Source: Scatosoma sp045594025
Lineage (GTDB): Bacteria > Bacillota > Clostridia > Christensenellales > Borkfalkiaceae
NCBI GenBank assembly: GCA_045594025.1
Contig: JAZNXS010000015.1
Location: 1 to 15,564 of the forward strand
Direction of reading: 5' to 3'
Length of the DNA stretch: 15,564 nucleotides
This document shows, piece after piece, positions 6,276 to 14,456 of the stretch. The notes under the pieces are model-generated. The model saw only the letters and a program-made list of their open reading frames with translations. It did not search any database and was not told where the DNA came from. The position numbers and the translations under genes are program-made. Every line of letters begins with the position of its first letter. The stretch's first letter is position 1.

Positions 6276-8180
6276 TTAAAATACTACTTTATCTGCAATA
6301 TCGGAAAGTATCGTTTGAATGAACTCGTCTGCGGAAACTACCGACTGTTCGCCATCGCGACGGCGTACCGCAACCTGACCTGCTTCCATTTCCTTGTCGC
6401 CCAAAACAAGCATATAAGGCACTTTTTCCATCTGCGCTTCACGGATTTTATACCCGATTTTTTCGCTTCTGTCGTCCACCTGCACGCGTACGCCAACCTC
6501 TTTCATCTTCGCGCAAAGGTTGTTTGCGTATTCCAGCTGTCTGTCGGTGATGGGCAAAATCTTAACCTGCAAAGGCGAAAGCCATACGGGGAATTTCCCT
6601 GCAAAATGTTCAATTAAAATACCGATGAAACGTTCGATCGAGCCAAATACCACGCGGTGCACCATGATGGGACGATGCTTTGCGCCGTCTTCGCCAACGT
6701 ATTCCATTTCAAATCTTTGAGGGAGCTGGAAGTCGAGCTGAATCGTACCGCACTGCCACGTTCTGCCGATGGAGTCTTCCAAATGGAAGTCAATCTTCGG
6801 CCCATAGAACGCGCCGTCCCCTTCGTTGACAACGTAGGGAAGCCCCATGTCGTCCAACGCAAGACGGAGCGCCTCCGTAGCGGTATTCCAATCCTCGTCG
6901 CTACCCATGCTATTTTCGGGACGCGTGGAAAGTTCTACGTGGTATTTAAACCCAAACAGGGTATATACTTCGTTGATGAGGCGTACTACACCCTTGATTT
7001 CGTCCTTGATTAGTTCGCGCGTCATGAAGATATGCGCGTCGTCCTGCGTGAAGCAACGAACACGGAACAAACCGTGCAACTGACCGGACTTTTCATGACG
7101 GTGCACCAAACCGAGTTCCCCCATGCGAATAGGTAAATCCTTATAGCTATGAGGTTCGTTTTTGTAAACCAAGATACTGCCGGGGCAGTTCATGGGCTTG
7201 ATTGCGAAATCTTCTTCGTCCACCTTCGTCGTGTACATATTGTCGCGGTAATGGAACCAGTGTCCGGACGTTTCCCAAAGCGTTCTGTTGAGCATGATCG
7301 GGCTTTGAATTTCTACGTAGCCGTCTCTCGTATGGATCTGTCTCCAATATTCTACGAGAAGATTCTTCAATACCATACCGTTAGGCAGGAAGAAAGGCAA
7401 ACCCTTTCCCTCGTTCATGATTGCAAAAAGCTTCAGCTCTCTGCCCACTTTCGTATGGTCGCGCTTCTTCGCCTCTTCCAACATCGTGAAGTACGCTTCC
7501 ATTTCGTCTTTCTTTGCAAATGCCGTACCGTAGATACGGGTGAGCATCTTGTTGTGCTCGTCCCCTCTCCAGTATGCGCCTGCGATGCTGGTCAGCTTGA
7601 ACGCCTTAATCTTGCCCGTGGAGGGAAGATGAGGCCCGCGGCAAAGATCGGTGAAGTTCCCCTGCTTATAGAAGGAAATCGTTTCCCCTTCGGGCAGCTC
7701 TTCAATAAGCTCTACCTTGTAATTTTCACTGTATTCTTTCATCAAAGCGATAGCTTCGTCCTTAGGCAGCGTAAATCTTTCAATGGGCAAATTCCCCTTG
7801 ATAATTTTCTGCATTTCGCTTTCGATTTTTGCAAGGTCTGCCTGCGTAATGGGCGTTACAAAATCCACGTCGTAATAGAACCCATTTTCGATGACGGGCC
7901 CGATGGACAGCTTGCAGGTAGGGTATACCGTCTTCAATGCTTGCGCCAATACGTGCGCGCAGGTATGGCGGTAAACCTGTAAGCCTTCTTTATCCTTAAG
8001 CGTAACGATTTCCAAAGCGTCGCCCTCTTTCAACGCATGGGAAAGATCGACAAGCTCGCCGTTGACCTTTGTGCAAACAGCGTTTCTTGCCAAGCCTTCG
8101 GATATCGCCAAAGCCGCTTGCATAGCGGTTGCGTTTTCCGCGACTTCCAAAGCGTCGCCGCTTTTCAAAATAATCTTCAT
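6276..8180 (-). CDS. thrS: Threonyl-tRNA synthetase
   Basis: A 634-residue class II synthetase that charges tRNA-Thr. In order: TGS domain (1-60), editing domain with the metal-type site His72, His76, Cys180 and His184, which clears mischarged Ser-tRNA-Thr, catalytic core (about 240-535), and anticodon-binding domain (about 540-634). The catalytic zinc ligands of the family are present as Cys332 (in KPMNCPGS), His383 (QDDAHIF) and His508 (MVHRV). Class II motif 2 is seen in the LVHRHEKSG to FRVRCF region. The ATG at 8180 follows GGAGG by 6 bases. Expression is controlled by a threonine T-box upstream. I saw no good terminator between its stop and the infC promoter. Confidence 0.98.
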   Translation of the reverse strand: MKIILKSGDALEVAENATAMQAALAISEGLARNAVCTKVNGELVDLSHALKEGDALEIVTLKDKEGLQVYRHTCAHVLAQALKTVYPTCKLSIGPVIENGFYYDVDFVTPITQADLAKIESEMQKIIKGNLPIERFTLPKDEAIALMKEYSENYKVELIEELPEGETISFYKQGNFTDLCRGPHLPSTGKIKAFKLTSIAGAYWRGDEHNKMLTRIYGTAFAKKDEMEAYFTMLEEAKKRDHTKVGRELKLFAIMNEGKGLPFFLPNGMVLKNLLVEYWRQIHTRDGYVEIQSPIMLNRTLWETSGHWFHYRDNMYTTKVDEEDFAIKPMNCPGSILVYKNEPHSYKDLPIRMGELGLVHRHEKSGQLHGLFRVRCFTQDDAHIFMTRELIKDEIKGVVRLINEVYTLFGFKYHVELSTRPENSMGSDEDWNTATEALRLALDDMGLPYVVNEGDGAFYGPKIDFHLEDSIGRTWQCGTIQLDFQLPQRFEMEYVGEDGAKHRPIMVHRVVFGSIERFIGILIEHFAGKFPVWLSPLQVKILPITDRQLEYANNLCAKMKEVGVRVQVDDRSEKIGYKIREAQMEKVPYMLVLGDKEMEAGQVAVRRRDGEQSVVSADEFIQTILSDIADKVVF

Positions 8181-8230
8181 AATATTCCTCCGTATGTTTG
8201 TGTTATTTATTTTCGAGTATAGTTCATAAA

Positions 8231-8268
8231 TAAAAAATCCTTAAACTCCTATCAAAGAAGTTTAAGGA
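8231..8268 (-). terminator. T-box terminator upstream of thrS
   Basis: A 10-bp AU-rich stem (8259-8268 with 8238-8247) with a further C-G pair beyond a mismatch, then a six-U run. It lies 3' of the T-box sequence and 50 bases before the thrS start, as in other T-box leaders. Confidence 0.85.
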
Positions 8269-8435
8269 CGCATTATATTGCGCGGTTCCACCTTAATTGC
8301 CGTGCTATGCACGACCGCTTTTTTATGCAATTTCATACAACGTAAAGCGGTTTCACCTTTCATTCCCGAATACCTGCCTCACAGCCAAGGGCAAGCTCTC
8401 TGCAAAAACCGAAATGACGCTACTTGTCTTTACGG
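8269..8435 (-). promoter_or_regulatory. Threonine T-box leader of thrS
   Basis: The conserved T-box sequence GGUGGAACCGCGC is read on the minus strand at 8292-8280; it contains the UGGAACC bulge that captures the acceptor end of uncharged tRNA. Stem I is closed by CGUAAAG (8434-8428) with CUUUACG (8347-8341). The specifier loop has the AGUA (8424-8421) and GAA halves of the conserved S-turn motif, directly followed by ACC at 8351-8349, a threonine codon. A GGCUGUGAG segment (8386-8378) fits the distal stem I loop. Uncharged tRNA-Thr should stabilise the antiterminator and let thrS be transcribed. Confidence 0.92.
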
Positions 8436-8440
8436 TTTCT

Positions 8441-8469
8441 ATTTTAACCCCTAACGCATATTTTGTCAA
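8441..8469 (-). promoter_or_regulatory. Promoter of the thrS T-box transcript
   Basis: A perfect -35 TTGACA (8464-8469), a 17-base spacer and -10 TAAAAT (8441-8446). The predicted start near 8435 is right at the base of T-box stem I. The -35 element lies just 9 bases after the ytxC stop codon. Confidence 0.85.
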
Positions 8470-8477
8470 CCGTTTTT

Positions 8478-9224
8478 CTAACAAAAAACTGCTTTTTCTC
8501 CATAATATTTTTTCAAGAACGCCGCCGTATCGCCGTCCACTTCGCCAAAACAGTAAATCCGTTCGGCTCCGCCAAGCAAAATCTCCCCGATGGAAGACTC
8601 TACCCCCGTCAAAAGGCTCTTCGTTAACGGGCGGTATTCCTCATCGTAGACTTTACCGTTTTTTAAAAAGATTTTCCCGATGCCGTCCTCGGCGAGAAAT
8701 TCTAAAAAGCCGTCCAAGGCAGCCTCCCCCATTTCCGTGGGAACATATTCGATTACCTCCTCCCACCGACGTTGTATTTCCTGCAAACGAAAATGGAACA
8801 ACCCATCGAGACAATAGCTTTCAAAACCGCGTATCCGCCTTGCAATAAACGTTTTGTCCTCCTTATAATCCGCCGCCACCAACGCCGTGATGAGAAGCCG
8901 CTTTTTCATCGAAGAAAGCAAGGGCAATACTAGGCGTTTTTCAAAAAATGCGTATTTGTATCCCACCGCAAGCACGTCGGCAATATGCTCCTCTGTGTAC
9001 TTGCGCACGTAAGTACAGTATTCCCGTTCCGTTTTAAAAGCAATTTCGGTATGATCCCCCTGCTTTTCCATATCGCAAACGGAAGGCAAAAAGGAGAATC
9101 TCTCCCTCACCTTGCCGTATAAGTAAGACATATAAAGGCCGTTGAAGCCGTTTTGCGTTATCGTTATTTCTTCCACACCATTATTGTATGCCGCAAAATT
9201 AAAATTATTTATGCTCCAAGACAA
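8478..9224 (-). CDS. ytxC: YtxC-family putative sporulation protein
   Basis: About 248 residues, soluble, no signal or membrane segment. It matches the YtxC-like family by overall layout: a weakly conserved N-terminal half, then a FHFRL segment, an acidic helical stretch ending in FLEFLAED, a hydrophobic strand with KIFLKNGKVYDEEY, and a C-terminal LLTGVESSIGEILL to AVFC region. The family is linked to sporulation; its molecular role is unknown. Position directly upstream of thrS, as in Bacillus, supports the call. The start is uncertain: TTG at 9224 lies 8 bases after AAAGGA, while GTG at 9230 has the same AAAGGA only 2 bases away. Longer versions up to 9410 would run into the leuS promoter and gene and are unlikely. 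It diverges from leuS. Confidence 0.65.
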   Translation of the reverse strand: MSWSINNFNFAAYNNGVEEITITQNGFNGLYMSYLYGKVRERFSFLPSVCDMEKQGDHTEIAFKTEREYCTYVRKYTEEHIADVLAVGYKYAFFEKRLVLPLLSSMKKRLLITALVAADYKEDKTFIARRIRGFESYCLDGLFHFRLQEIQRRWEEVIEYVPTEMGEAALDGFLEFLAEDGIGKIFLKNGKVYDEEYRPLTKSLLTGVESSIGEILLGGAERIYCFGEVDGDTAAFLKKYYGEKAVFC

Positions 9225-9240
9225 TTTCACTATCCTTTCG

Positions 9241-9257
9241 CAAGCGATATTCGCTTG
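9241..9257. promoter_or_regulatory. Dyad between ytxC and leuS
   Basis: Perfect 7-bp inverted repeat CAAGCGA/TCGCTTG around a 3-base centre. It overlaps the first three bases of the leuS -35 element and lies just upstream of the ytxC ribosome binding site. It could be an operator for one or both divergent genes, or a hairpin in the ytxC 5' leader. Confidence 0.4.
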
Positions 9258-9283
9258 ACTTGTAGGGAAAAATACTTTATAAT
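9255..9283 (+). promoter_or_regulatory. Promoter of leuS
   Basis: -35 TTGACT (9255-9260), 17-base spacer, perfect -10 TATAAT (9278-9283). Transcription should start near 9290, giving a leader of only about 60 bases, too short for a T-box. Confidence 0.88.
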
Positions 9284-9350
9284 AATATGGTAAATATATT
9301 ATATGGAAGTAATCGGCGGCAAAACGCCTGATTTTCGGAGGTTGTTTTTT

Positions 9351-11789
9351 ATGATGGACATGAAGTCTGTGGAAAGCAAATGGCAAGCGAAATGGGAAAA
9401 GACCAAACAAAACGTTTTTAATAAGAAAAATGCGGATAAGAAATGGTACGTTTTGGAAATGTTCTCCTATCCCTCGGGCGCAAAGTTACACGTAGGCCAC
9501 TGGTATAACTACGGCCCTACGGATACCTATGCTCGTTTTAAGAAAATGCAAGGATATGAAGTATTCCAACCCATGGGTTTTGACGCATTCGGTTTGCCTG
9601 CGGAAAACTACGCAATCAAAACGGGTATCCACCCTAAGGATTCCACGGAAAAAAATATCGAAACGATGGAACAGCAGCTCAAAGCGATGGGCGCCATGTT
9701 CGATTGGACTGCGGAAATCAAAACCTGCGAAGAAAACTACTATAAATGGACGCAATGGCTGTTCTTGCAGCTTTATAAAAAAGGGCTTGCTTACCGCAAA
9801 AACGCCCTTGTAAACTGGTGCCCTTCCTGTGAAACCGTACTCGCAAACGAGCAGGTTATCGACGGTAAGTGCGAACGCTGCGATTCCGTTGTTATCCGTA
9901 AGGATATGACGCAGTGGTTCTTGAAAATTACCGACTACGCAGAAGAGCTCCTCTCTGATTTAGACAACATCGATTGGCCCGAAAAAACCAAATTAATGCA
10001 GAAAAACTGGATCGGCAAATCCACGGGTTGCGAAATCCACTTCGAGTGTGAAACGGGCGACGACATCACCGTTTTCACCACCCGTCCCGATACCGTTTTC
10101 GGCGTAAACTACGTTGTGCTTGCGCCCGAACATCCCCTTGTGGATAAATTAAAAGAAGCGCATCCCGAAAATGCAACGGCAATCGACGCATACGTGCGCT
10201 ACGCTGCGGAAGCGAACGATATCGACAGACTCTCCACCGCGCGTGAAAAGACCGGCGTATTTACCGGCGCTTATGCCATCCATCCCTTAACGAATAAGAA
10301 GGTGCCCATCTACCTTGCCGACTATGTACTCTATTCCTACGGCACGGGCGCGGTTATGGCAGTAGCAGCGCATGATGAAAGAGACTACGCATTCGCGACC
10401 AAGTACGGTCTGCCCATCACCCAAGTTATCCAAAAAGCAGGCGCAGAGACCATTCTCCCCTACTGCGAAGACGGTATCCTTGTCAACAGCGGTAGCTTTG
10501 ACGGACTTTCGGGGGAAGAGGCTCGCGACGCGATTGCCGCGCACCTTTCCAAAATCGGCAAAGGCGGTAAGAAAGTAAATTACAGACTGCGCGACTGGTC
10601 GGTTTCCCGTCAGCGTTACTGGGGTGCTCCTATCCCCATGATTCATTGTGAAAAATGCGGCACGGTTCCCGTACCTGAAAAGGAATTACCTGTAAAGCTT
10701 CCTTATGACGTGGAATTCCGTCCCAGCGGACGTTCTCCCCTTGCAGGTCACGAAGGTTTCATGAAGTGCAGCTGCCCCAAGTGCGGCGGTAAAGCTTCTC
10801 GCGATCCCGATACTTTGGATACTTTCGTATGTTCCAGCTGGTATTATCTCCGCTATCCCGATGCCCACAACGACAAAGCGCCTTTCTCTAAGGAAACTGC
10901 AAACAAGATGCTCCCCGTAGACGTTTACGTAGGCGGTTCGGAACATGCTTGTATGCACCTTTTATACGCGCGTTTCATCACAAAAGCGTTGCGTGATATG
11001 GGTTATATCAACTTTAGCGAACCCTTCAAGCGTCTTGTGCATCAAGGTATCATTCTTGGCCCCGACGGCAACCGTATGTCGAAATCGCACGGAAACGTCG
11101 TTTCCCCCGATACCTATATAGAAGAATACGGATCGGATATGTTCCGTCTTTATTTGATGTTCGGCTTTAGCTACACCGAAGGCGGGCCTTGGAGCGACGA
11201 CGGCATTAAATCGGTAGCCAAATTTGCCGACCGTATTGAACGCCTTGTACGCAAATCGTTGGAGCTTTCCGGCGGTCATAATAATATGACGACGGCGGAA
11301 AAGAATATCAACTACGCAAAGCATTACGCCATCAAAAATATTACCCGTGACGTGGAAGCATTTTCCTTTAACACCTCCGTTGCTCGCTTGATGGAATACG
11401 TGAACGCGCTTCAAAAATACGATAACGAAGTAACGGATAAGAACGTTACCTTCTATAAAGCATGCTTGGAAGATTTGATCCGTATGATCGCCCCCTTCAT
11501 CCCTCACTTTGCTGAAGAACTGTGGGAAATTTACGGGCACAAAGTTTCCGTATTCGAAGAAGAGTATCCCCTCTTCGATGAAACGGCACTTGTGAAAGAC
11601 GAAGTGGAATATGCAATCCAAGTCAACAGCAAGATCAAGGCGAAACTGATGATTCCCGAAGGGCTTTCCGACGAAGATATTCAAGCTACCGTTTGCGCTT
11701 ATGCGGACGTAGCCGAAGCAATCGCTGGGAAAACTATAAAGAAATGCATTATCGTTAAGGGTAGACTTGTCAACCTTATCGTCGGCTAA
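9351..11789 (+). CDS. leuS: Leucyl-tRNA synthetase
   Basis: An 812-residue class I synthetase that charges tRNA-Leu; normal bacterial length. In order: HIGH-type motif HVGH at 47-50, zinc ribbon with Cys157, Cys160, Cys174 and Cys177, the CP1 editing domain with TTRPDT at 243-248 and AHDERD at 340-345, a second Cys cluster (433, 436, 473, 475, 478), the KMSKS motif as RMSKS at 575-579, the anticodon-binding helices, and a C-terminal domain ending VNLIVG. The ATG at 9351 follows GGAGG (9337-9341) by 9 bases; an upstream ATG at 9303 has no RBS and would add 16 unconserved residues. A small bulged hairpin (9311-9333) sits just before the RBS. Unlike thrS there is no T-box. Confidence 0.98.
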   Translation: MMDMKSVESKWQAKWEKTKQNVFNKKNADKKWYVLEMFSYPSGAKLHVGHWYNYGPTDTYARFKKMQGYEVFQPMGFDAFGLPAENYAIKTGIHPKDSTEKNIETMEQQLKAMGAMFDWTAEIKTCEENYYKWTQWLFLQLYKKGLAYRKNALVNWCPSCETVLANEQVIDGKCERCDSVVIRKDMTQWFLKITDYAEELLSDLDNIDWPEKTKLMQKNWIGKSTGCEIHFECETGDDITVFTTRPDTVFGVNYVVLAPEHPLVDKLKEAHPENATAIDAYVRYAAEANDIDRLSTAREKTGVFTGAYAIHPLTNKKVPIYLADYVLYSYGTGAVMAVAAHDERDYAFATKYGLPITQVIQKAGAETILPYCEDGILVNSGSFDGLSGEEARDAIAAHLSKIGKGGKKVNYRLRDWSVSRQRYWGAPIPMIHCEKCGTVPVPEKELPVKLPYDVEFRPSGRSPLAGHEGFMKCSCPKCGGKASRDPDTLDTFVCSSWYYLRYPDAHNDKAPFSKETANKMLPVDVYVGGSEHACMHLLYARFITKALRDMGYINFSEPFKRLVHQGIILGPDGNRMSKSHGNVVSPDTYIEEYGSDMFRLYLMFGFSYTEGGPWSDDGIKSVAKFADRIERLVRKSLELSGGHNNMTTAEKNINYAKHYAIKNITRDVEAFSFNTSVARLMEYVNALQKYDNEVTDKNVTFYKACLEDLIRMIAPFIPHFAEELWEIYGHKVSVFEEEYPLFDETALVKDEVEYAIQVNSKIKAKLMIPEGLSDEDIQATVCAYADVAEAIAGKTIKKCIIVKGRLVNLIVG

Positions 11790-11800
11790 TCATAATAATC

Positions 11801-11840
11801 AAACCGCCTCGCAGGGCATACCCTGCGAGGCGGTTTTTAT
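11801..11840 (+). terminator. Intrinsic terminator of leuS
   Basis: A perfect 16-bp GC-rich stem (11801-11816 with 11821-11836) with a 4-base loop, its 3' arm ending in T and followed by TTATTTTG. It lies between two convergent genes and could also act weakly on the minus strand for the AlbA_2 gene ending at 11845. Confidence 0.95.
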
Positions 11841-11844
11841 TTTG

Positions 11845-12303
11845 TTATTTCTCTTTTTCGTCCAACATCTTTTGTATGCGATGTTGCGGCAGCCGTATAT
11901 CACTTTCTCCGCGTCGATAATAAGCCCCCGTCCATAAGTTTCCACCGATGTAAATCGGTTTATCCTTCCGATCGGCTTTAGGGACGCGAATCACTACAAT
12001 TTCCTTCCCCTCTACGTTTTCCACCGTCACGTCCGTTCGAGTTAAAATGTTTTTACTCACCGTTTTCGAATCATTGATCTCCTCCCAAAACTGCGCGACT
12101 AACCGCCACGGATCGGGCAATTCAACGGGATACAGCGTCTTATCATTCTTCCGTTCCGCCACACCGAGTAAAATCACTCCTCCATCTGAATTCGCAAACG
12201 CGGAATACGTCTCCCATATACTTCTCGGTAAGCCGCCAACCGCTTGTTTTGCTTCAATTCTGTTGGTTTCTTTGTAATTTTCAAGCTGGGACAAATTAAA
12301 CAT
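11845..12303 (-). CDS. Short AlbA_2/Schlafen-type domain protein
   Basis: 152 residues, no signal peptide. The sequence resembles the AlbA_2 (Schlafen AlbA, formerly AAA_4) domain: an acidic-basic start (YKETNRIEAK), a conserved SAFANSDGGVILLGV core at about 49-63, a central WEEIND helix and a terminal GAYYRRGESD segment. Family members usually continue for a few hundred residues with further domains such as an ATP-binding or winged-helix region; here the protein stops right after the first domain. The ATG at 12303 has no strong RBS; a start at 12354 would lie inside the upstream gene's terminator hairpin. It might be a functional single-domain protein or the remnant of a longer gene. Proteins with this domain include putative transcriptional regulators, but no function can be assigned here. 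Confidence 0.75.
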   Translation of the reverse strand: MFNLSQLENYKETNRIEAKQAVGGLPRSIWETYSAFANSDGGVILLGVAERKNDKTLYPVELPDPWRLVAQFWEEINDSKTVSKNILTRTDVTVENVEGKEIVVIRVPKADRKDKPIYIGGNLWTGAYYRRGESDIRLPQHRIQKMLDEKEK

Positions 12304-12306
12304 AAT

Positions 12307-12336
12307 TTTATAGTCCGTCCATCTCTTTAATGTGAA
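12307..12336 (-). promoter_or_regulatory. Possible promoter of the AlbA_2 gene
   Basis: TTCACA (12331-12336), 18-base spacer, TATAAA (12307-12312), each one mismatch from consensus. The start codon follows only 3 bases after the -10, so this promoter would give a leaderless mRNA or none that includes the ATG. It may be a chance match. Confidence 0.35.
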
Positions 12337-12338
12337 TG

Positions 12339-12368
12339 AAAATCCTTCACGCAAGCGTGAAGGATTTT
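12339..12368 (-). terminator. Terminator after the repeat lipoprotein gene
   Basis: A 14-base perfect inverted repeat (12339-12352 with 12355-12368) around a 2-base centre, 7 bases after the stop codon. The 3' arm ends in four U on the minus strand. The symmetric AAAA/TTTT ends would let it work in both directions. Confidence 0.8.
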
Positions 12369-12375
12369 AATCGAA

Positions 12376-14379
12376 TTAATAATTCTTCGTCCAATCGCCC
12401 TCATCCCAGTGGGCAACCAAATCGATTGTTCCCGTTGTGCTATCAATCTTCCATACGTCGCCTGCTATGGGCTTTTCGTTATACGTCCAACGTACAAATT
12501 TATCACCGTCTTTTGAAGGAGGAGTAGGTAATAAAGCCGCATATGCTTGATCGTAAGTTACCTCAACCGTCTTCCATACGTTGCTGTCTACGTCATCTTT
12601 ACTAAGAAAGAGCCTTACCGTATAAGTCTTCGCAATCCACTGCGCTTGTACCGTGAAGCTTTCACCATCGGTTTTCCACGTGCCGTCAGAGGTAATCTCC
12701 TCGCCGTTTAACGTCCAATGAGAGAAAGTATAGCCTTCACGCGTAGGTCTGCCAAAATTGTAATCGCTATCATACGTCACTTCTGTCGTCGTCGATGTAC
12801 CGTATTGATAGTCCAACGTTACCGTGTACTTCTTAGGCGTGATTTCCGCGTTAACAACCACAGGGGCGGTTACGCCATTCAACTTTGCAAGATCGCTTTC
12901 CTTCCAAACTACGTTATAACCGGTTACAGGCACAACCGCAGGAATATCACAATGCTCCGTGAACACAGAACCTTCTTCTATGTTTTCATACGTTTTGTCC
13001 GTCTGACCGCTTTGCACGAACGTAACCGTGAAATATTTCTTTACCTTCACCCAATCCGCTACCAACGTAACGTCGTCAGCAATCGTCCACTTACCGCTTA
13101 CTACTGCATTGCCTTCATACGTCCAACCTGTGAACGCATAGTCTTCGCGCTCAGGCGTAGGCAACGTAACCGTGCTATCATAAATAACCTTCTGCGATGC
13201 AGTCGTAACCGTACCGCCGTTTGCATCATACGTAATCGTATATTCATTAGGCGTTTCTACCGCCTCTACCGTCATGTTTTTCGTAATATTCGTAAGGTCG
13301 ATTTTATTATCCCAAGAAACGGTATAACCCGTCTTCTGCGTCAAAGGAGGAAGATCGGATTCAGTCAAAGTGCCGCCCTTTGCTACTTCTTTCGTAGCAA
13401 TCGTGGTACCGTTCTGTACAAACGAAACAAAACATTTATCCACAACGACTTCTTGCCACTGCGCTACCAATGTAACGTCAGCTGCAATCGTCCATGCGCC
13501 GCTTACTACTGCATTGTCTTCATAAATCCAACCCGTGAACGTATGGCCTTCGCGCTCAGGTGTGAGCAACGTAACCGTGCTATCATAAATAACCGTCTGC
13601 GATGCAGGCGTTACCGTACCACCGTTTGCGTCATACGTAATCGTATATTCGTTAGGCGTTTCCACCACGGTAACCGTCATGTTTTTCGTAATATTCGTAA
13701 GGTCGATTTTATTATCCCAAGAAACGGTATAACCTGTCTTCTGCGTCAAAGGAGGAAGATCGGATTCAGACAAAGAGGCGCCCTCTTCTACTTCTTTCGT
13801 TACGATGGTATTGCCATCCTGCACAAACGAAATGGTATAAACCGTAACGGGCCGTGTCCAAGCCGCAACCAGCGTTACGTTTTCTGCATACTTCCACACG
13901 CCGTTGGAAACAGCTACGCCGTCCGCAGTGCCTAAATGCCAGCCGGCAAAGCTATAATCGGCGCTTGCATGCGTAGGAGTCGCTAACGTAATATGACTAC
14001 CATACGTTACTTTCTGCGTTTCATTTACAATTTCGCCACCGTTGGCATTATACGTAATCGTATATTCGTTAGGCGTTTCTACCGCCGTTACCGTCATATC
14101 TTTGGTAATATTCGTAAAATCCGTAACCGACCAAACGACGCTATGACCTTCTTTAGGTTGAGGCTGAGGAACATCCGTCAAGGCTTCGCCTTCCTCTACC
14201 GTTTTTACTATGTCCTTCTGCCCTTGCTGTCTAAAAGTAATCGTGTACGTCTTGGGTACTTCTCGCGAAGATTCCGACGATGAGGATTCAGCAGGCAAGA
14301 AACTGCTGAAGAAATTACACGACGAAAATGCCGTTACAGATAGCGTAAGACTAAGAACCAAAAGAAATAATTTTTTCAT
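12376..14379 (-). CDS. Repeat-containing lipoprotein (Listeria-Bacteroides / InlB-B type repeats)
   Basis: 667 residues, probably exported and lipid-anchored. The N-terminus has two lysines, a hydrophobic core and AFSSC, with Cys21 as the likely lipidated residue, then a serine-rich spacer (about 31-39). The rest is four and a half modules of about 134 residues at 44-177, 180-313, 315-447, 449-583, and a last half at 584-658. Each full module pairs a half with NITKNMTV and ETPNEY segments and a Flg_new/InlB-B-like half of the type YTITYDANGG ending in an aromatic W. There is no LPXTG motif or enzyme domain, so a surface adhesion or spacer role is likely by analogy. ATG at 14379 is chosen because the signal peptide begins there; AAGGAAGGA lies 12 bases upstream. 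ATG at 14442 would bury the signal. Confidence 0.85.
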   Translation of the reverse strand: MKKLFLLVLSLTLSVTAFSSCNFFSSFLPAESSSSESSREVPKTYTITFRQQGQKDIVKTVEEGEALTDVPQPQPKEGHSVVWSVTDFTNITKDMTVTAVETPNEYTITYNANGGEIVNETQKVTYGSHITLATPTHASADYSFAGWHLGTADGVAVSNGVWKYAENVTLVAAWTRPVTVYTISFVQDGNTIVTKEVEEGASLSESDLPPLTQKTGYTVSWDNKIDLTNITKNMTVTVVETPNEYTITYDANGGTVTPASQTVIYDSTVTLLTPEREGHTFTGWIYEDNAVVSGAWTIAADVTLVAQWQEVVVDKCFVSFVQNGTTIATKEVAKGGTLTESDLPPLTQKTGYTVSWDNKIDLTNITKNMTVEAVETPNEYTITYDANGGTVTTASQKVIYDSTVTLPTPEREDYAFTGWTYEGNAVVSGKWTIADDVTLVADWVKVKKYFTVTFVQSGQTDKTYENIEEGSVFTEHCDIPAVVPVTGYNVVWKESDLAKLNGVTAPVVVNAEITPKKYTVTLDYQYGTSTTTEVTYDSDYNFGRPTREGYTFSHWTLNGEEITSDGTWKTDGESFTVQAQWIAKTYTVRLFLSKDDVDSNVWKTVEVTYDQAYAALLPTPPSKDGDKFVRWTYNEKPIAGDVWKIDSTTGTIDLVAHWDEGDWTKNY
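13035..13422 (-). repeat. Tandem module copy in the lipoprotein gene (third module)
   Basis: Encodes residues about 320-448 and is highly similar in DNA to 13440-13827 at an exact offset of 405 bases (135 codons). Over 13268-13364 only one base differs from the other copy. Confidence 0.85.
13440..13827 (-). repeat. Tandem module copy in the lipoprotein gene (second module)
   Basis: Encodes residues about 185-313. The stretch 13673-13769 is identical to 13268-13364 except one base, including silent positions, so the copies arose recently or are kept alike by gene conversion. Flanking parts differ more. Confidence 0.85.
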
Positions 14380-14456
14380 GCCCCTATTTATTCCTTCCTT
14401 ATATTCTTTCCTCATAAATGATCGCGCAAGACGCACTACCACTTATGATTTTTCTT

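Noticed and set aside
9303..9350. Earlier ATG of leuS
   Set aside because: No RBS precedes it, and the strong GGAGG at 9337-9341 points to 9351. The extra 16 residues are not typical of LeuRS.
9284..9350. T-box or other riboswitch before leuS
   Set aside because: The leader is only about 60 bases, with no T-box sequence, specifier stem or terminator; it has just a small bulged hairpin before the RBS.
9225..9410. N-terminal extension of the ytxC frame
   Set aside because: It overlaps the leuS promoter, RBS and first codons, and its translation is not like the YtxC family.
12376..14379. CRISPR-like or satellite DNA
   Set aside because: The repeats are 405 bases long, in frame, and encode a protein module; there are no short repeats with unique spacers.
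14380..14442. Earlier ATG of the lipoprotein gene
   Set aside because: It would place 21 extra residues before the signal peptide. The sequence from 14379 begins with the usual two lysines and hydrophobic core.
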